From Pseudobacteriovorax sp. (GTDB lineage: Bacteria > Bdellovibrionota_B > Oligoflexia > Oligoflexales > Oligoflexaceae), in assembly GCA_013215145.1 (NCBI GenBank), contig JABSRP010000038.1:1-64000 (forward strand): 64,000 nucleotides of DNA. Reading direction: 5' to 3'. The notes below the pieces were generated by a model. That model was not told the DNA's origin. It was given only the letters and a program-made list of their open reading frames with translations, and did not search any database. The position numbers and the translations under genes were made by a program. Of the stretch, positions 43,951-54,706 are shown one piece after another. Position 1 is the stretch's first letter; each line of letters opens with the position of its first letter.

Positions 43951-45564
43951 ATGCAATTTTCGAGGCTATTACGTGGCTTTTTGATTGTTCAACTGTTTGT
44001 TGTATCTGATTTGGTGGTTGCTCTGTCTTTATCGTATCAGCGATCTGATCGTTCTGAGGTAGATCATCGAAATCAGGCTGAGATCGAGTTCATTCGAAAT
44101 CTTCGCATTCCTATGTTAGATGGTGTAATTTTACAAGCAAACCTATTTATCCCTACCAGTAGAGTACCAGATCAGCCACTGCCCACAGTAATATTTGCCA
44201 ATTCATGGACACTCAATGAGTACGAGTACTTTATTCAGGCACGAAATTTGGCAAAGCGAGGATATGCGGTTCTTAGTTACGCCACTAGGGGTTTTGGCGG
44301 CTCGGGGGGGAAGGTAAGTGTAGCCAGCTCTAAGGATATTACCGATGTCTCCCAAATTATCGACTATCTCCTCACCAACTGGTCTATCAACAAGGATAGA
44401 ATTGCCTTTGGCGGAGTTTCTTATGGCGCAGGAATAGGATTACTCGCCATAGCAAAAGAAAAAAGGCTTAAAACAGTGGTTGCTATGTCTGGGTGGGGAA
44501 ACCTTGAAAAAGGACTTTTTGCGGGTGATTCAGTAAAAAAAGTCTGGATCGATCTTCTTATTGGTTCGGGTCAGATTACGGGAAGACTAGATCGTGACTT
44601 TATCACCTTGTATAATGACGTGAAAAAAGGTGAACGCATCAAAGAATTCCGCGCTTGGGCTCAGGAAAGAAGTCCAGAAACCTATGTTGAAAGCATAAAT
44701 GAACGAAGAGTTCCAGTTTTTTTGTCAAATAATTACTATGATCGCTTGTTTTCTCCCAATCAAGTTTTGAGTTTTTTTTCGCGTCTTTCAGGTCCCAAAA
44801 AGCTACTGTTAAATGAAGGGGTACATGCAAGCGCCGAAGGTCCCGGACTCGTTGGGATTCCTAACCGAATCTGGAATTCGGCTCATCGTTGGCTGGATTA
44901 TTGGCTCCTGGATAAACCCAACGGAATCATGAGCGAACCTCCTATTGCTTTACAGAATGCCGAGAAAATTGAGTACTTTGAGGATGTCGCTGGTCTTGAT
45001 GAGATCAAAGAAAAAATCCTACTAACCGAACGTTTTTCTCGACAGAATCGAAGCAATTTTCGGATTCCCGGACGAAAAGATTCGGGAGCTACTAGTGGAA
45101 TTCCATTAATTTCGTCAGTGTTTGAAGCTCACACTCCTATCGATGTGAAACAACATATTTGGAAAATCCATCCGAAGAGAGCGCTTATCCTTCAGGGCCC
45201 CTGGCGATTGACGCCGACAAAACTTCGCGGGCGAGCGACTCTTTCCGTAGAGATCAATGCTAAGTGCGAAGCGTTTCAAGCAATCGCCTATCTTTATGAT
45301 GTAAACCCCCTTGATGAGGGGCGATTGATATCTCACGCCGTGATTACTTCATATGAACCAAGTCCTTTCGCACAAGACTATGAATTTGAATTTAGTTTTC
45401 GCGCTCGGGATCTCGAAAAGTATCGCAGGTTAGTGGTGGTCATCGATGCAAAGGATCCGCTGTATGCTTTACCCCCAGGAAATTGCTTGGATTTTGAAGT
45501 CCTAAATAAAACAGATACTTGGAATTTGTTTGTTCCCAATGCTGATAGCGTTTCAGGAAGTTAA
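43951..45564 (+). CDS. CocE/NonD-type alpha/beta-hydrolase (S15 peptidase-like)
   Basis: This 537-residue exported hydrolase has a signal peptide (about 1-24). The catalytic domain carries FANSWTLNEYEYF, TRGFGGSGG and the nucleophile Ser157 in GGVSYGAG, as in X-Pro dipeptidyl-peptidase/CocE enzymes. The C-terminal beta domain (RGRATLSVEINAKCEAFQAI) matches the usual jelly roll. Likely substrates are peptides or esters. ATG 43951 has AGGGGTG upstream. Confidence 0.8.
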   Translation: MQFSRLLRGFLIVQLFVVSDLVVALSLSYQRSDRSEVDHRNQAEIEFIRNLRIPMLDGVILQANLFIPTSRVPDQPLPTVIFANSWTLNEYEYFIQARNLAKRGYAVLSYATRGFGGSGGKVSVASSKDITDVSQIIDYLLTNWSINKDRIAFGGVSYGAGIGLLAIAKEKRLKTVVAMSGWGNLEKGLFAGDSVKKVWIDLLIGSGQITGRLDRDFITLYNDVKKGERIKEFRAWAQERSPETYVESINERRVPVFLSNNYYDRLFSPNQVLSFFSRLSGPKKLLLNEGVHASAEGPGLVGIPNRIWNSAHRWLDYWLLDKPNGIMSEPPIALQNAEKIEYFEDVAGLDEIKEKILLTERFSRQNRSNFRIPGRKDSGATSGIPLISSVFEAHTPIDVKQHIWKIHPKRALILQGPWRLTPTKLRGRATLSVEINAKCEAFQAIAYLYDVNPLDEGRLISHAVITSYEPSPFAQDYEFEFSFRARDLEKYRRLVVVIDAKDPLYALPPGNCLDFEVLNKTDTWNLFVPNADSVSGS

Positions 45565-45771
45565 AGTTAGTCTTATTTTGTAAGAGGGTATCTTCTTGGT
45601 ATCCTCTCACCTTTGGCTTCAGAATACAGTTTGCATTCGTCGTCACTCCACAAACTGCGAAAAAAATTTCTAATCTATTCTATTCTTATTTTCTTCACCG
45701 ATATATCGAGCTAGATTATCGCCGCTCCTCATACCGATGCAAAAAAATTGTTTATAGTAAATGGATTATTA

Positions 45772-48036
45772 ATGAAAAAATTTCTTCTTCTTATCTTTCT
45801 TGCTAATTCTCTGAGTGCTGCGATAAATCATGAAGTGGATGGAGCTCTAACAGAAAGTAGCTGGAATACAGCTCATGCGGTGAGCGATTTCGTTGAAACA
45901 GACCCTAATATTGGTGGTGTCCCGGACTATAAGACCAGTTTAAAATATTTCACAAATGAACAAGGAATTTATATAGGAATCATAAATACCCAACCCGAGG
46001 GGATGGGTATAGCGACCTATAGCAGTAGAGATAGCGGGATTTCATCTGACTATAATAGGATTATTCTTGACTTCGACGGTAATGGACAAGCTGGTTACGA
46101 ATTTACAGTATCTTCAGCCGACTCAATTCAGGATGCGATATGGACAAACGAAAATAACCGAAGCTCTGAATGGGACGGTCGTTGGTATCATGCAGTCATA
46201 AAGAAAAGTACGGAATGGACCGCTGAATTGTTTATTCCATGGACCGTAGCTCCCATGAATAGTAGCTCAAGACCAGAAAGAGTCATGGGCCTTCTGGTGG
46301 AACGTAGAATCGCAAAACTAAGGCATACATACTCATCCGCAAACGCAGACTCGGACCAGAGTACCTATCTTTCTAAGTTTCCAAAAGTTAGAGTTAAACA
46401 ATACGAAAGCTCGTCACTTGATGGTTTTTTGAATATTGTTGGTGGTTATGATGCTAACAAAGGTGATAGCACATTAGATTTCGGTGGAGATGTTTTTTGG
46501 AAACCTACTTCAAATCAACAAGTCTCGTTGACCATTAAGCCTGATTTTAGTCAGGTTGATAGTGACGATCTTGTGATTAATTTTTCTCCTGATGAAGTAT
46601 TTTTTAATGAAAAAAGAGCTTTTTTTACCGAGAATCAGAGTGTTTTTACGTCTCAAAGTCCCTTGAGTATTGGACGTAGCCCTAACCTAAAGCTGATCCA
46701 CACGCGACGAGTTGGAGCTGCTCCCGATAGTGGCGATGAGTCCACTTCTGACATCAATACGGCTGCAAAATATACATTACTATCGGATAAGGTCGATTTC
46801 GGTTTTTTTGCCGCAGACGAAGATGATACTAGCGCGAGTCAAGGACGTGATTTCTATGCTTCACGAATATTGGGTCGGTTTGGCGCTAATAACTTGGCTC
46901 TAACAGGGACATTCACAGATAGACCAGAAATCAATAGGCAAGCGATAGTGACTAGCGCTGATGGTAAATTCGCTCTTGGAGATTCTGTTATTCTCCGTGG
47001 AATGCTCTTACAAAGTAGCATTGAAGACATGAACGAGGAAAATAGCATCGGTACTAGTACTGGAAAGGGAGGATTTTTGAATGCCGTGTACAGCCCAAGC
47101 AGCGACACAAGATATAGGTTTCAAGCGATTAACCTAGATAATAAACTAGATATCAATGATCTGGGTTTTCAAAGCCGAGGAGATCTACGATCGCTTTCAG
47201 GAGAATGGACTCATACAAAAAACTATGAAGAAAGTTCCATCCAAAGAGATTATATGAGAATTCAAAGCTCCTATAGTGAAAATGGCTTAGGTGAAAAACT
47301 CCCCTCTTTAGGCAAACTAAGCTGGGAGCGTAAATTCTCGGACACAAGTCGGTTCTATACATCTTTCGAGCATCGGACAACCGGCTATGATGATCGATTC
47401 ACTCGAGGTTCTGGATCAATTAGATTGGAAGACTTTCATTCGATTTATGCTGAGTATCATTGGGATCAATCAGGGGATTTTCGCCACAATGCCGCGATTT
47501 GGTTGGCTAGTGGAGGAACTCTTGGGCAAGAAACTTGGCTCCACTACAATCCCACCTACTACTTTTCCGAGCTTACCAACGTAACAATAGGCCTTTATTA
47601 TACAAAGAATCAGGGTTGGCTTAATTGGTCTGGCCTTAATGATTCGTCTGAGCCAGTGATTTCGTCTTTTGACCGGGAAAAGGTTGTTTCAAGATTCAAA
47701 CTCAATCATGCAATCCTCCCATCTCAGGAATTGAGTCTAAATATCCAATGGGTTGGCGTTAAAGCTGGTTTTCTTGAGAGCTTTGAAGTCGAACGAGATG
47801 CATTGAAGCCCACTTCTGAAAAAGGAGACGATGATTTCTATGTTAGTGATTTTGGTTTGCAGGCACGCTACAAATACCAAATATCACCACTTTCGAATTT
47901 TTTTCTAGTCTATTCAAGGGGTGGATACGATGATTGTCAAGGCTGCGAAGCAAGCCTTGTAGATGTATTTGATGATGGAATCAAACAGAAAACTGTAAAT
48001 CGATTTTTCGCAAAGATCAGATTGTCGTTGATATAG
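45772..48036 (+). CDS. DUF5916 outer-membrane protein with CBM9-like domain
   Basis: This 754-residue protein has a signal peptide (LIFLANSLSAA) and an N-terminal CBM9-like domain (VDGALTESSW, LKYFTNEQGIYIGI, IILDFDGNG). The DUF5916 beta-barrel domain follows, with the characteristic KPDFSQVDSDDL, FFNEKRAFFTENQSVF segment and many alternating strands to the C-terminal KIRLSLI. Such proteins sit in the outer membrane; transport or binding of carbohydrate is inferred. The start codon has a weak ribosome site. Confidence 0.85.
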   Translation: MKKFLLLIFLANSLSAAINHEVDGALTESSWNTAHAVSDFVETDPNIGGVPDYKTSLKYFTNEQGIYIGIINTQPEGMGIATYSSRDSGISSDYNRIILDFDGNGQAGYEFTVSSADSIQDAIWTNENNRSSEWDGRWYHAVIKKSTEWTAELFIPWTVAPMNSSSRPERVMGLLVERRIAKLRHTYSSANADSDQSTYLSKFPKVRVKQYESSSLDGFLNIVGGYDANKGDSTLDFGGDVFWKPTSNQQVSLTIKPDFSQVDSDDLVINFSPDEVFFNEKRAFFTENQSVFTSQSPLSIGRSPNLKLIHTRRVGAAPDSGDESTSDINTAAKYTLLSDKVDFGFFAADEDDTSASQGRDFYASRILGRFGANNLALTGTFTDRPEINRQAIVTSADGKFALGDSVILRGMLLQSSIEDMNEENSIGTSTGKGGFLNAVYSPSSDTRYRFQAINLDNKLDINDLGFQSRGDLRSLSGEWTHTKNYEESSIQRDYMRIQSSYSENGLGEKLPSLGKLSWERKFSDTSRFYTSFEHRTTGYDDRFTRGSGSIRLEDFHSIYAEYHWDQSGDFRHNAAIWLASGGTLGQETWLHYNPTYYFSELTNVTIGLYYTKNQGWLNWSGLNDSSEPVISSFDREKVVSRFKLNHAILPSQELSLNIQWVGVKAGFLESFEVERDALKPTSEKGDDDFYVSDFGLQARYKYQISPLSNFFLVYSRGGYDDCQGCEASLVDVFDDGIKQKTVNRFFAKIRLSLI

Positions 48037-48257
48037 AAAGTCGTCAAGTAGTTGAAAACTCCAACATGATAATTTTTGAGTGATGGACTTCCCTATTCAA
48101 GATTCTTCTGTGTCCTCTAAGTCACATATTAACGTTTCCTTTGTGTATGATAGATCGAAAAACCGAGTAATAATAGGTGTATTTGACTGGCAATAGACTT
48201 GCAGGGTTTATTCATGAATTAACTTCAGTGATAGAACTGAAACTGAGAGGAAGCATC

Positions 48258-48706
48258 ATGATAAACTTACTGTATAAACTTATTATCGCGCAGGTATTAT
48301 TACTCGCCTCTTCAGCTAAAGCTGAAGATTTTTCCAACACGAGATTTGGAATTGGTATTCAAAGCTACTCTGGGTTATTTCCCAATCCTACGTTAGCGAT
48401 AGGCCAACGAATCAGTGAGAACTTAGAAGTCGACGCTGCAATCAGCTACTTATTAGTTGCAGGTACGATGGATGTTGGTTTAAAGGCGTACTTACAAAGC
48501 AATGCAGATCAAACCCCATATTTGATGATTCGTGGGGGTCAGGCTTTGATTTTTTTGAAAGCTATTCCTATGTTTCAACACACCTTGGATTTAGTTTCGA
48601 GCGTGGAAACAATCGTAATATGAACATTGATATAGGTTACCGATTCAATAATGAACGTCAGGATATTGGGGCCGCAACTATCGGTCTCATTTTCTGGGGG
48701 ATGTAA
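48258..48706 (+). pseudogene. Small outer-membrane beta-barrel protein with a one-base slip
   Basis: From ATG 48258 (AGGA upstream) the protein has a signal peptide (SAKAEDF) and an OMP-like beta pattern up to MIRGG. The frame then ends early at 48623. Adding one G to the G5 run at 48534-48538 gives a continuation, RGGSGFDFFESYSYVSTHLG and on to GAATIGLIFWGM, that ends in an aromatic-rich C-terminal strand as outer-membrane proteins do (stop at 48706). The corrected protein is about 149 residues. Confidence 0.65.
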
Positions 48707-48742
48707 TCTGTTGCAATAAATCTTTGTATTCCCTCGCCATGA

Positions 48743-48774
48743 GGATCCTCGAAGCACGTCTACCTCGAGGATCC
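48743..48774 (+). terminator. Hairpin after the OMP gene
   Basis: GGATCCTCGA (48743-48752) and TCGAGGATCC (48765-48774) form a perfect 10-bp stem downstream of the corrected stop codon. There is no long T tract. Confidence 0.5.
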
Positions 48775-49264
48775 ATCTAGCGTTACAACCGACCTAATCA
48801 AATGACTTGAAATGTCTTTTAGTAGACTACCCCAAAACCTACCCAGTTTTTTTGCCCCCTAAAGACAGTCTCAAGGAACTCAATAGATCGATAACACGAT
48901 CTGAACTTACCGCTGGTAGCATTTCCTATTTGCTGATGTGACCCTATGCTTGAACCTTATGCTCGGCATATCTAATCATTAAATACGAGGAAAAGAAAGG
49001 TTTGGTTACATGATTTGGCCTATCGTCCCAATGAAAAAAATTAAACTCACGTCTATTCAAAATCGTTTGTTTGCCCGAGACATATGCTTTCACTATAAGT
49101 CCTAGCTATTTGAAGTGAATTCCGAACTGTTGCGTCAAATAGAAATAAATGCAGCGACAGACCGCATTACTCCTAAAAAGTTCCGCTTAATTGAGGCATC
49201 AAGGGCTTGAGTGCTGACGAAATTTGGATGCGCCTTGAGTCTATTAAACTGCTAAGTTCTTTTT
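48775..49264. other. Intergenic region without a clear gene
   Basis: One short frame (about 49111-49209, ending KKFRLIEASRA) reads like a protein fragment but has no start signal. Otherwise the stretch is AT-rich and empty. Confidence 0.4.
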
Positions 49265-50890
49265 TCAGCGACCGATGCATTGGTTGCTGTCTAGGCATTT
49301 GGAAGGTTTTCTTGACAGATGGAAAACATCCGTCAGAATATTTAAGTCAGTTGCTCCATCGAACACGTTAGGTTCAAGGACACCACCTTCATGCCATTCG
49401 TTCCATGCATAGACATTTATGATTTTACTTAATGGCCCCTCTTGCTGATCAGAGGCTTTTTTTGCCTTAATAACGGAAGCCCTAAACAGTTCTGGAGTCT
49501 TACCAGTCAAAAAACGAATGGCGTTTCTATCGCCGATCTGTACATCTTGTCTTGGTCTTTCATCAAAGTTTTGGACAAGACATGGGCTGTAGTTTTCATG
49601 CTTAGCTAGCTTACTATGAAATTTATCAAGTTTATCGACTTTCCAATCATAGCTTCGACTACCTTCATTTGGGACTCTGGTTACTAAACAAGTTTTACCG
49701 TCAAATGCAATACGATCATCTTCTGCTCCTACAGAAACAAGTATATACGGCTCTACACCGAGTTTTTGTTTGCTGACCGCTTTTAAAAGTCCCAGAAAAT
49801 TAGCTACATCCTCGGTTTTGCCCTGTCCGATGTTTCTAGAATCCCCTAAAACAAAATAAGGTCGATTGTTAACTGTAAGATACTCAGGTCTCGCAAATAG
49901 ACTGACGATGCGGTCGACAACACGAGGGGCTTCAGACTTCGATATGTGCATAAAATCGGACCAAGGATGTGCATATAAACTGATCGCAAAGTCCATGCGA
50001 GATCTGTTTTTGGCCACGCTTAGATTTTTAATGCCATCTCCAAAAAGGGTGTCTCCCTTTCGGTTGTCCCAGTACCAATAAAAATTAAAGAAACTTAGAC
50101 CTGCATCAGCCGCTTGTTCGATATGTTGTTCCATGATGTTTAAATCTTGGCTGTTATAATATCCCAGGCTTGGTTTTAAATGCGGGTAGTCACCGCCCCA
50201 GGAACGTGTATCTTTCGAAATACCAGGTTCTTTGCCGTAAAAGTCTTTGATACTTCCCCACCAATCGTTATCGCGACCGTGGACTCGCTTGGTTCCCTCT
50301 ATCATCCAGTCAGCCTTTGGTGACCACATTTCAAAATAGTATGCCCCCACTTGATAAGAGGCTTCCGTTTTTTTGAGAAACTTATACTGTGTTTTTTGTC
50401 TGTGCCGATAGCGCCAAACATCTTGACCCCCTCCTTCCGCACTAAAAAAGGCGATTCCTTCGTAGATGTAACCTGCGGCATCACCCTCGCTGCGATTAAG
50501 ACTATAAAAGTACGAACCGTCGGATATGCGAAATCGATGAACAGGACGACCTTTGGTCGGTGCATAAAATGCGACTCCCTTTCTCGAAAACCCGAACTCA
50601 ACGGCTGATAAAGCCTCTGACTCACTAGTAGTCAAAAGCGATTTGTTTCCTTTGCTTAGTTCGATGACTGCAATTGCGTTACTGCTATTTGGATTAGCAA
50701 AAAACGCAGTTCCTTCATATATCCAATTTTGATTCAGACCAGCTGGGTTCCATTGGCTAAGACCTTTTGGCAAAGGTTAAGCATAGCTAAGTTTTGAAGT
50801 CAGCTGGTGCTTTCCGCAGCCTCCCAAAAGTATCAGCATTGCCGCAAGAAATTTTGAATATCTTAGATACAAGCCTTTAAACCCGACCAT
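49265..50890 (-). pseudogene. WbsX-type glycoside hydrolase lipoprotein with in-frame stop after the signal
   Basis: The 502-codon open frame holds a DUF5648-like lectin repeat region (about 1-140; HRFRISDGSYFYSLNRSEGD, YEGIAFFSAEGG). A WbsX/GH99-like catalytic domain follows (LGYYNSQDLNIMEQHIEQA, LSFFNFYWYWDN, INVYAWNEWHEGG). A signal peptide with lipobox LLGGC begins at ATG 50890, which has GAGGA upstream, in the same frame. It is separated by a single TAA at 50777-50779 (SYA-stop-PLPKG). The intact form would be a surface lipoprotein acting on mannan-like glycans. Confidence 0.7.
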
Positions 50891-51101
50891 ATTAGTTTTT
50901 CCTCGATAAGTAAGCGTGTCTCACAGATGTTTACCTTGGCGAATGGTAGTCACCTTCAAGATGGGGTATCACCGTGAATTCTATTTAGTATGATTATGAA
51001 TAATACGAGTTTTCACTAGCTGGAGTATAGCAAAACAAAGATAAATAGAAAGAAAAAAATACCCCGATTAAATTCAAAAAATACAGGTGCTTAGGGTTGC
51101 T

Positions 51102-51641
51102 TCAATAGAGATAATGGCGGTTACTTTTGGAAGGAGGTACCTGTCGTACCTTACTTGGTAAGATTCGATCCTTTAGACTCTCTATTTTACAGTGGCGTTC
51201 GATGTCCTTTTTACCAATGCTTTTTTCCTTTGACGTCAGACGGCAGGAAATATTGAACACGAGCAAACGAGTGGAGTTCTCTTTTGAAAAATGCTTTGGC
51301 ATCTCAACCTTTAGTAGTTTCTCCCGGATACATGACTCGATGTAATGATCCCCATAGCGATCTCCCTTCTTTTTAACAGACGCAACTTTTCGACCTTCCA
51401 TAATGATCAAAAAACTAGAATACCCAGATCTTGCCGAAATATTTCTATGGTATGTTAAGTTTTGATTGAGTTGATGAATACAAACTTGGATATCTTTAGT
51501 AACGAATTGGCCGACTTCCATATGATTGTAAGAGTTTTTGTTTAGATCGTCTGCTTTAGGAAAAAGAGACTTATATGTTTGACCCTGAGCACGCACGCAC
51601 AGGCAGTTGAAAAATATTGATAAACAAATAAACCGATTCAT
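51102..51641 (-). CDS. Secreted protein resembling the AgmX/PglI C-terminal domain
   Basis: This 179-residue protein has a signal peptide (about 1-20) and the pattern of the AgmX/PglI-type C-terminal domain: two Cys-bearing segments (DIQVCIHQLNQNLTYHRN and YIESCIREKLLKVEMPKH) flanking a beta hairpin. In gliding and sporulation-type proteins this module is periplasmic. Here it stands alone. The assignment rests on pattern only. Confidence 0.5.
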   Translation of the reverse strand: MNRFICLSIFFNCLCVRAQGQTYKSLFPKADDLNKNSYNHMEVGQFVTKDIQVCIHQLNQNLTYHRNISARSGYSSFLIIMEGRKVASVKKKGDRYGDHYIESCIREKLLKVEMPKHFSKENSTRLLVFNISCRLTSKEKSIGKKDIERHCKIESLKDRILPSKVRQVPPSKSNRHYLY

Positions 51642-51903
51642 CAGTCATCCATTCGGTTTCTGACATGGGGCCCGATCGGCTAAATCTTTGTATGACTTTA
51701 ATTTCCCTTTGAAAGGCAGTTACTATGCAACAATGGTAACACAAAATGCTGTCCTTGGATGACATCGTGCTAAAGGGTACACAGCTATTCCCACCCCCAA
51801 ATGTTTTGAAACGTAGATGCCTCCCTTTCCTATCTCAATGGGATAGTATAGATTTTCTTTTGGTGGATCTTGATCCTTGTCTTTTCTTGCGGAGTCTAAA
51901 AGC

Positions 51904-52854
51904 ATGTTCATGGATATCTTGAAAGGGGCCGCTCTTGGCGTGGCCAATATAATACCTGGTGTAAGTGGTGGCACGATGGCCTTGATGCTGGGAATCTACG
52001 AGCGGCTGATTTCTTTACTCAGTGGTTTGAGTCCCAAGGACATTATTCAAGGGGCGCGATCGAAGGCTGGATTTATCAAACTCTGGCGTGAAAGAGAGAT
52101 GTCATTTCTACTTTGCTTGGCTTTTGGGGGAGGTGTTGCCATTATCGCGCTGTCAAAAGTCATGAAGTATTTTTTGACTGAGGCTCATGATCCTACTTAC
52201 GGGTTCTTTTTTGGATTGGTTTTCGCGTCCATTGTTGTCCCTTGGCGTCTTATCCGCCGCAAGTCGGCAGCAACTATCTTGGCTCTGGTTCTGGGAGCGA
52301 CCTCCGTCGTTGGGGTTTCGTTTTCTGTCTCGCCCGAAACACGAATTGAGGCGGCAGAAAAAAAGCTTTTGATCAAACAAACTCAAGGTCTATCCGAGCA
52401 GGCTGTGACGCGATCAGATTATATAAGCTTTTTTATTGCCGGAGCGATCGCGATAAGTGCCATGATTCTGCCCGGGTTGTCGGGCTCGTTTATTTTGTTG
52501 CTTATGGGGGTCTATTTTCGGTTACTCGAGGCCATTAGCCAGCTGCAGATTTCACTCCTTGCTGTTTTTGCCATCGGTTGTGGTATTGGAATGCTCTTGT
52601 TTACAAAAGTGCTAAACTGGCTTTTAGATAAATATCATGACGTGACTATGGCCTACCTAACCGGATTGGTGGTGGGATCACTTTATGCTGTTTGGCCATT
52701 TAAAGATTTCCAAATGGTAGGTGACAGTCGCATCAATAAGGCTAATATCATTCCTGAAATGCTTGTCTGGAATACGGGCTTAACCTTTGTCTCTGCTTTG
52801 GTCGGGATTGGAATTGTCTATGTATTTCTTCGCTTCGAGAAGACATCGACTTAA
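51904..52854 (+). CDS. DUF368 membrane protein
   Basis: The protein of about 316 residues has eight to nine membrane helices and the DUF368 signature AALGVANIIPGVSGGTMALM, repeated in weaker form in the second half (ISAMILPGLSGSFILLLMG). This internal repeat suggests an inverted-topology transporter-like fold. Members are linked to polyprenyl-phosphate translocation. ATG 51904 follows GGAG. It stands alone. Confidence 0.88.
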   Translation: MFMDILKGAALGVANIIPGVSGGTMALMLGIYERLISLLSGLSPKDIIQGARSKAGFIKLWREREMSFLLCLAFGGGVAIIALSKVMKYFLTEAHDPTYGFFFGLVFASIVVPWRLIRRKSAATILALVLGATSVVGVSFSVSPETRIEAAEKKLLIKQTQGLSEQAVTRSDYISFFIAGAIAISAMILPGLSGSFILLLMGVYFRLLEAISQLQISLLAVFAIGCGIGMLLFTKVLNWLLDKYHDVTMAYLTGLVVGSLYAVWPFKDFQMVGDSRINKANIIPEMLVWNTGLTFVSALVGIGIVYVFLRFEKTST

Positions 52855-52865
52855 GTCTATCATCA

Positions 52866-53868
52866 TCAATCAATGGGTATATCTGGGAATACCGATCGGA
52901 CTTTATCCCAAACATAGTCGCCATAAGTGAGGTTCTCAGAAAGTTTTTTGAGGTCGACGCTATCCCATCGCGTCTTAGCAACTTGATTTTTTTGAGCGCC
53001 TGGTAAGAGTTCGGTATCGATAGGTTTGAGTTTTGCATTCCATGATGGATCATAAAAAAATGGCAGCGAAATACGATCTATATCTCTCGGGTTTTTAACT
53101 CTGTGGGGGGGTTGCCCGAAGCAGTCCTCCTGTCCAAAGCTCGAGCATGTCTCCGATATTGATGACGAAGGTATCTTCAACGGGTGGGACTTCCACCCAA
53201 ACACCGTCTAGGGTTTTTGCCTCCAATCCACCAGATTGATCTTGTTTCAAAACCGTTAGGAATCCCATATCCGTATGTTCCGCTACACTCCACAGGTCCT
53301 TTGTTTCCTTTCCCACAAGGGCAGGGTAATTGAATATTCGAAATAGTACGGTAGGCTCTGCGAATCGTTTGACGAAATACTCGAGGTCTAGGCCTAAGCA
53401 AAGGGCTATATATCCTAAAAATTCACCGGAAATTCCTTCAAGTTTTTTCATATAATCTAAAATTTGATTCCGGAAATCTTGAAGTTTGGGGTTGGCTGGC
53501 CAAAGATTTTTTCCGTGAAGTGGCCAAGAATTTATAACTCCTGGGTGATGTTCGTCGTGCTCACGACCGAAATAGATGCCTTCCTTCCAATCAGGTTTGC
53601 CCAATGTCAGCTCTTTGCCTACCGAAAAATATCCACGCCAGCTTTGTCGGGCCTTGGACATTTTGATAGCTTCTTTGGATTCTAAGCTTTGACTAAAAAA
53701 GATTTTAGAGGATTGCATAATGGCAGAAACCTCACGTTCTGCCACTCCATGATTTTTAATATAGACGAACCCAATTCCTGATAGCGCTTCAAACAGCCGA
53801 TTTAGCTCTTTCCTTGATGCTTTCCTAAGCTCAAGCATATCAATGATAGGCACAACCGACTGATCCAT
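52866..53868 (-). pseudogene. IPNS-like Fe/2OG oxygenase with a slip in a C7 run
   Basis: The protein has the isopenicillin N synthase-like fold: an N-terminal DIOX_N domain (PIIDMLELRKA, GFVYIKNHGV) and the Fe/2OG domain with His198-x-Asp200 in HTDMGF. The open frame runs into a stop at PPQS because of a seven-base run (G7 on the plus strand, 53105-53111). Removing one base restores ATPHRVKNP, which carries the distal iron His, and RISLPFF, the 2OG Arg; the frame then ends at 52866. As written, the enzyme lacks its third iron ligand. The start has GGAG upstream. Confidence 0.8.
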
Positions 53869-53966
53869 GTGACAACTCCACTGCTTATAGGGTCTGTTCT
53901 TGCATACTGGTCTTTAAAACCACAACACTATCACAAAAACTGTATTCTGAATCATTAGTTGTGTTT

Positions 53967-54518
53967 CTATTTGTTTGTTTGCCCAGTATTTTGGCTGATA
54001 TGTGCGAGATAAATGGTGTCTTCATAGGTTCCAGCTCGATAAAAGTCCTGGCGAAAATAGCCCTCAACGACAAATCTGTTTTTTAGAAGTAAGATTCTAG
54101 ACGCGTGATTGTCTGGATGAATTTTTGCTTCGATGCGATGCAAAGAAAATCGCTTAATGCCATCTTCGATGGCAAGGCCAAGGACTTGACTCATAATACC
54201 TTGGCCCCAATAGGTTTTTTTGAGAGCATAGTTTATTGAGCAGATACTTTTCCTAAAGTCATAAAAACCGATCCAACCGATAAATTCAGCGGTGTCAGTG
54301 ACTGTGATAGCCCAGGCATACGAAGACAATACTTCATGTTTTGGTAGATAGATGTCAAGTTGCTGTTCTGATTGGCTTATGGAAGCGCTTGTTTCTTGCG
54401 ACCAAAACTTAGTAGATTCAGGGTCAGAAAGGATTTCATGGACTGATGCCAAGTCCTCTATGTTTACAGGTCGCAAAGTCAAGGTTTCAGTATGCAAACG
54501 GTGTTGTTCCTGGATCAT
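53967..54518 (-). CDS. GNAT N-acetyltransferase (RimJ/RimL-like)
   Basis: This 183-residue acetyltransferase has ETLTLRPVNIEDL, FIGWIGFYDF, INYALKKTYWGQGIMSQVL (acetyl-CoA loop with GQGIM) and RIEAKIHPDNHASRILL, the RimJ/RimL pattern. A GGAGG ribosome site lies before the ATG. It likely acetylates a protein N-terminus or a small amine. Confidence 0.88.
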   Translation of the reverse strand: MIQEQHRLHTETLTLRPVNIEDLASVHEILSDPESTKFWSQETSASISQSEQQLDIYLPKHEVLSSYAWAITVTDTAEFIGWIGFYDFRKSICSINYALKKTYWGQGIMSQVLGLAIEDGIKRFSLHRIEAKIHPDNHASRILLLKNRFVVEGYFRQDFYRAGTYEDTIYLAHISQNTGQTNK

Positions 54519-54706
54519 GAAGCCTCCTGGTTGATGAATGTGACCACCAATGTTGGTTTGTGAATGTGAATCAAGTAAACTATGGGGTAATCTATGATGA
54601 CATCAACGAAAAAATAATAACTACTAGATTATCGTCTAACTATCAAATTTTAATAAACATAACGTCATGTTTTCGTTTAATCGTAAAAATAGCTCAGGAG
54701 TACGCA

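Noticed and set aside
51723..51974. A minus-strand open frame over the start of the DUF368 gene
   Set aside because: It is an antisense shadow without a ribosome site or protein-like composition.
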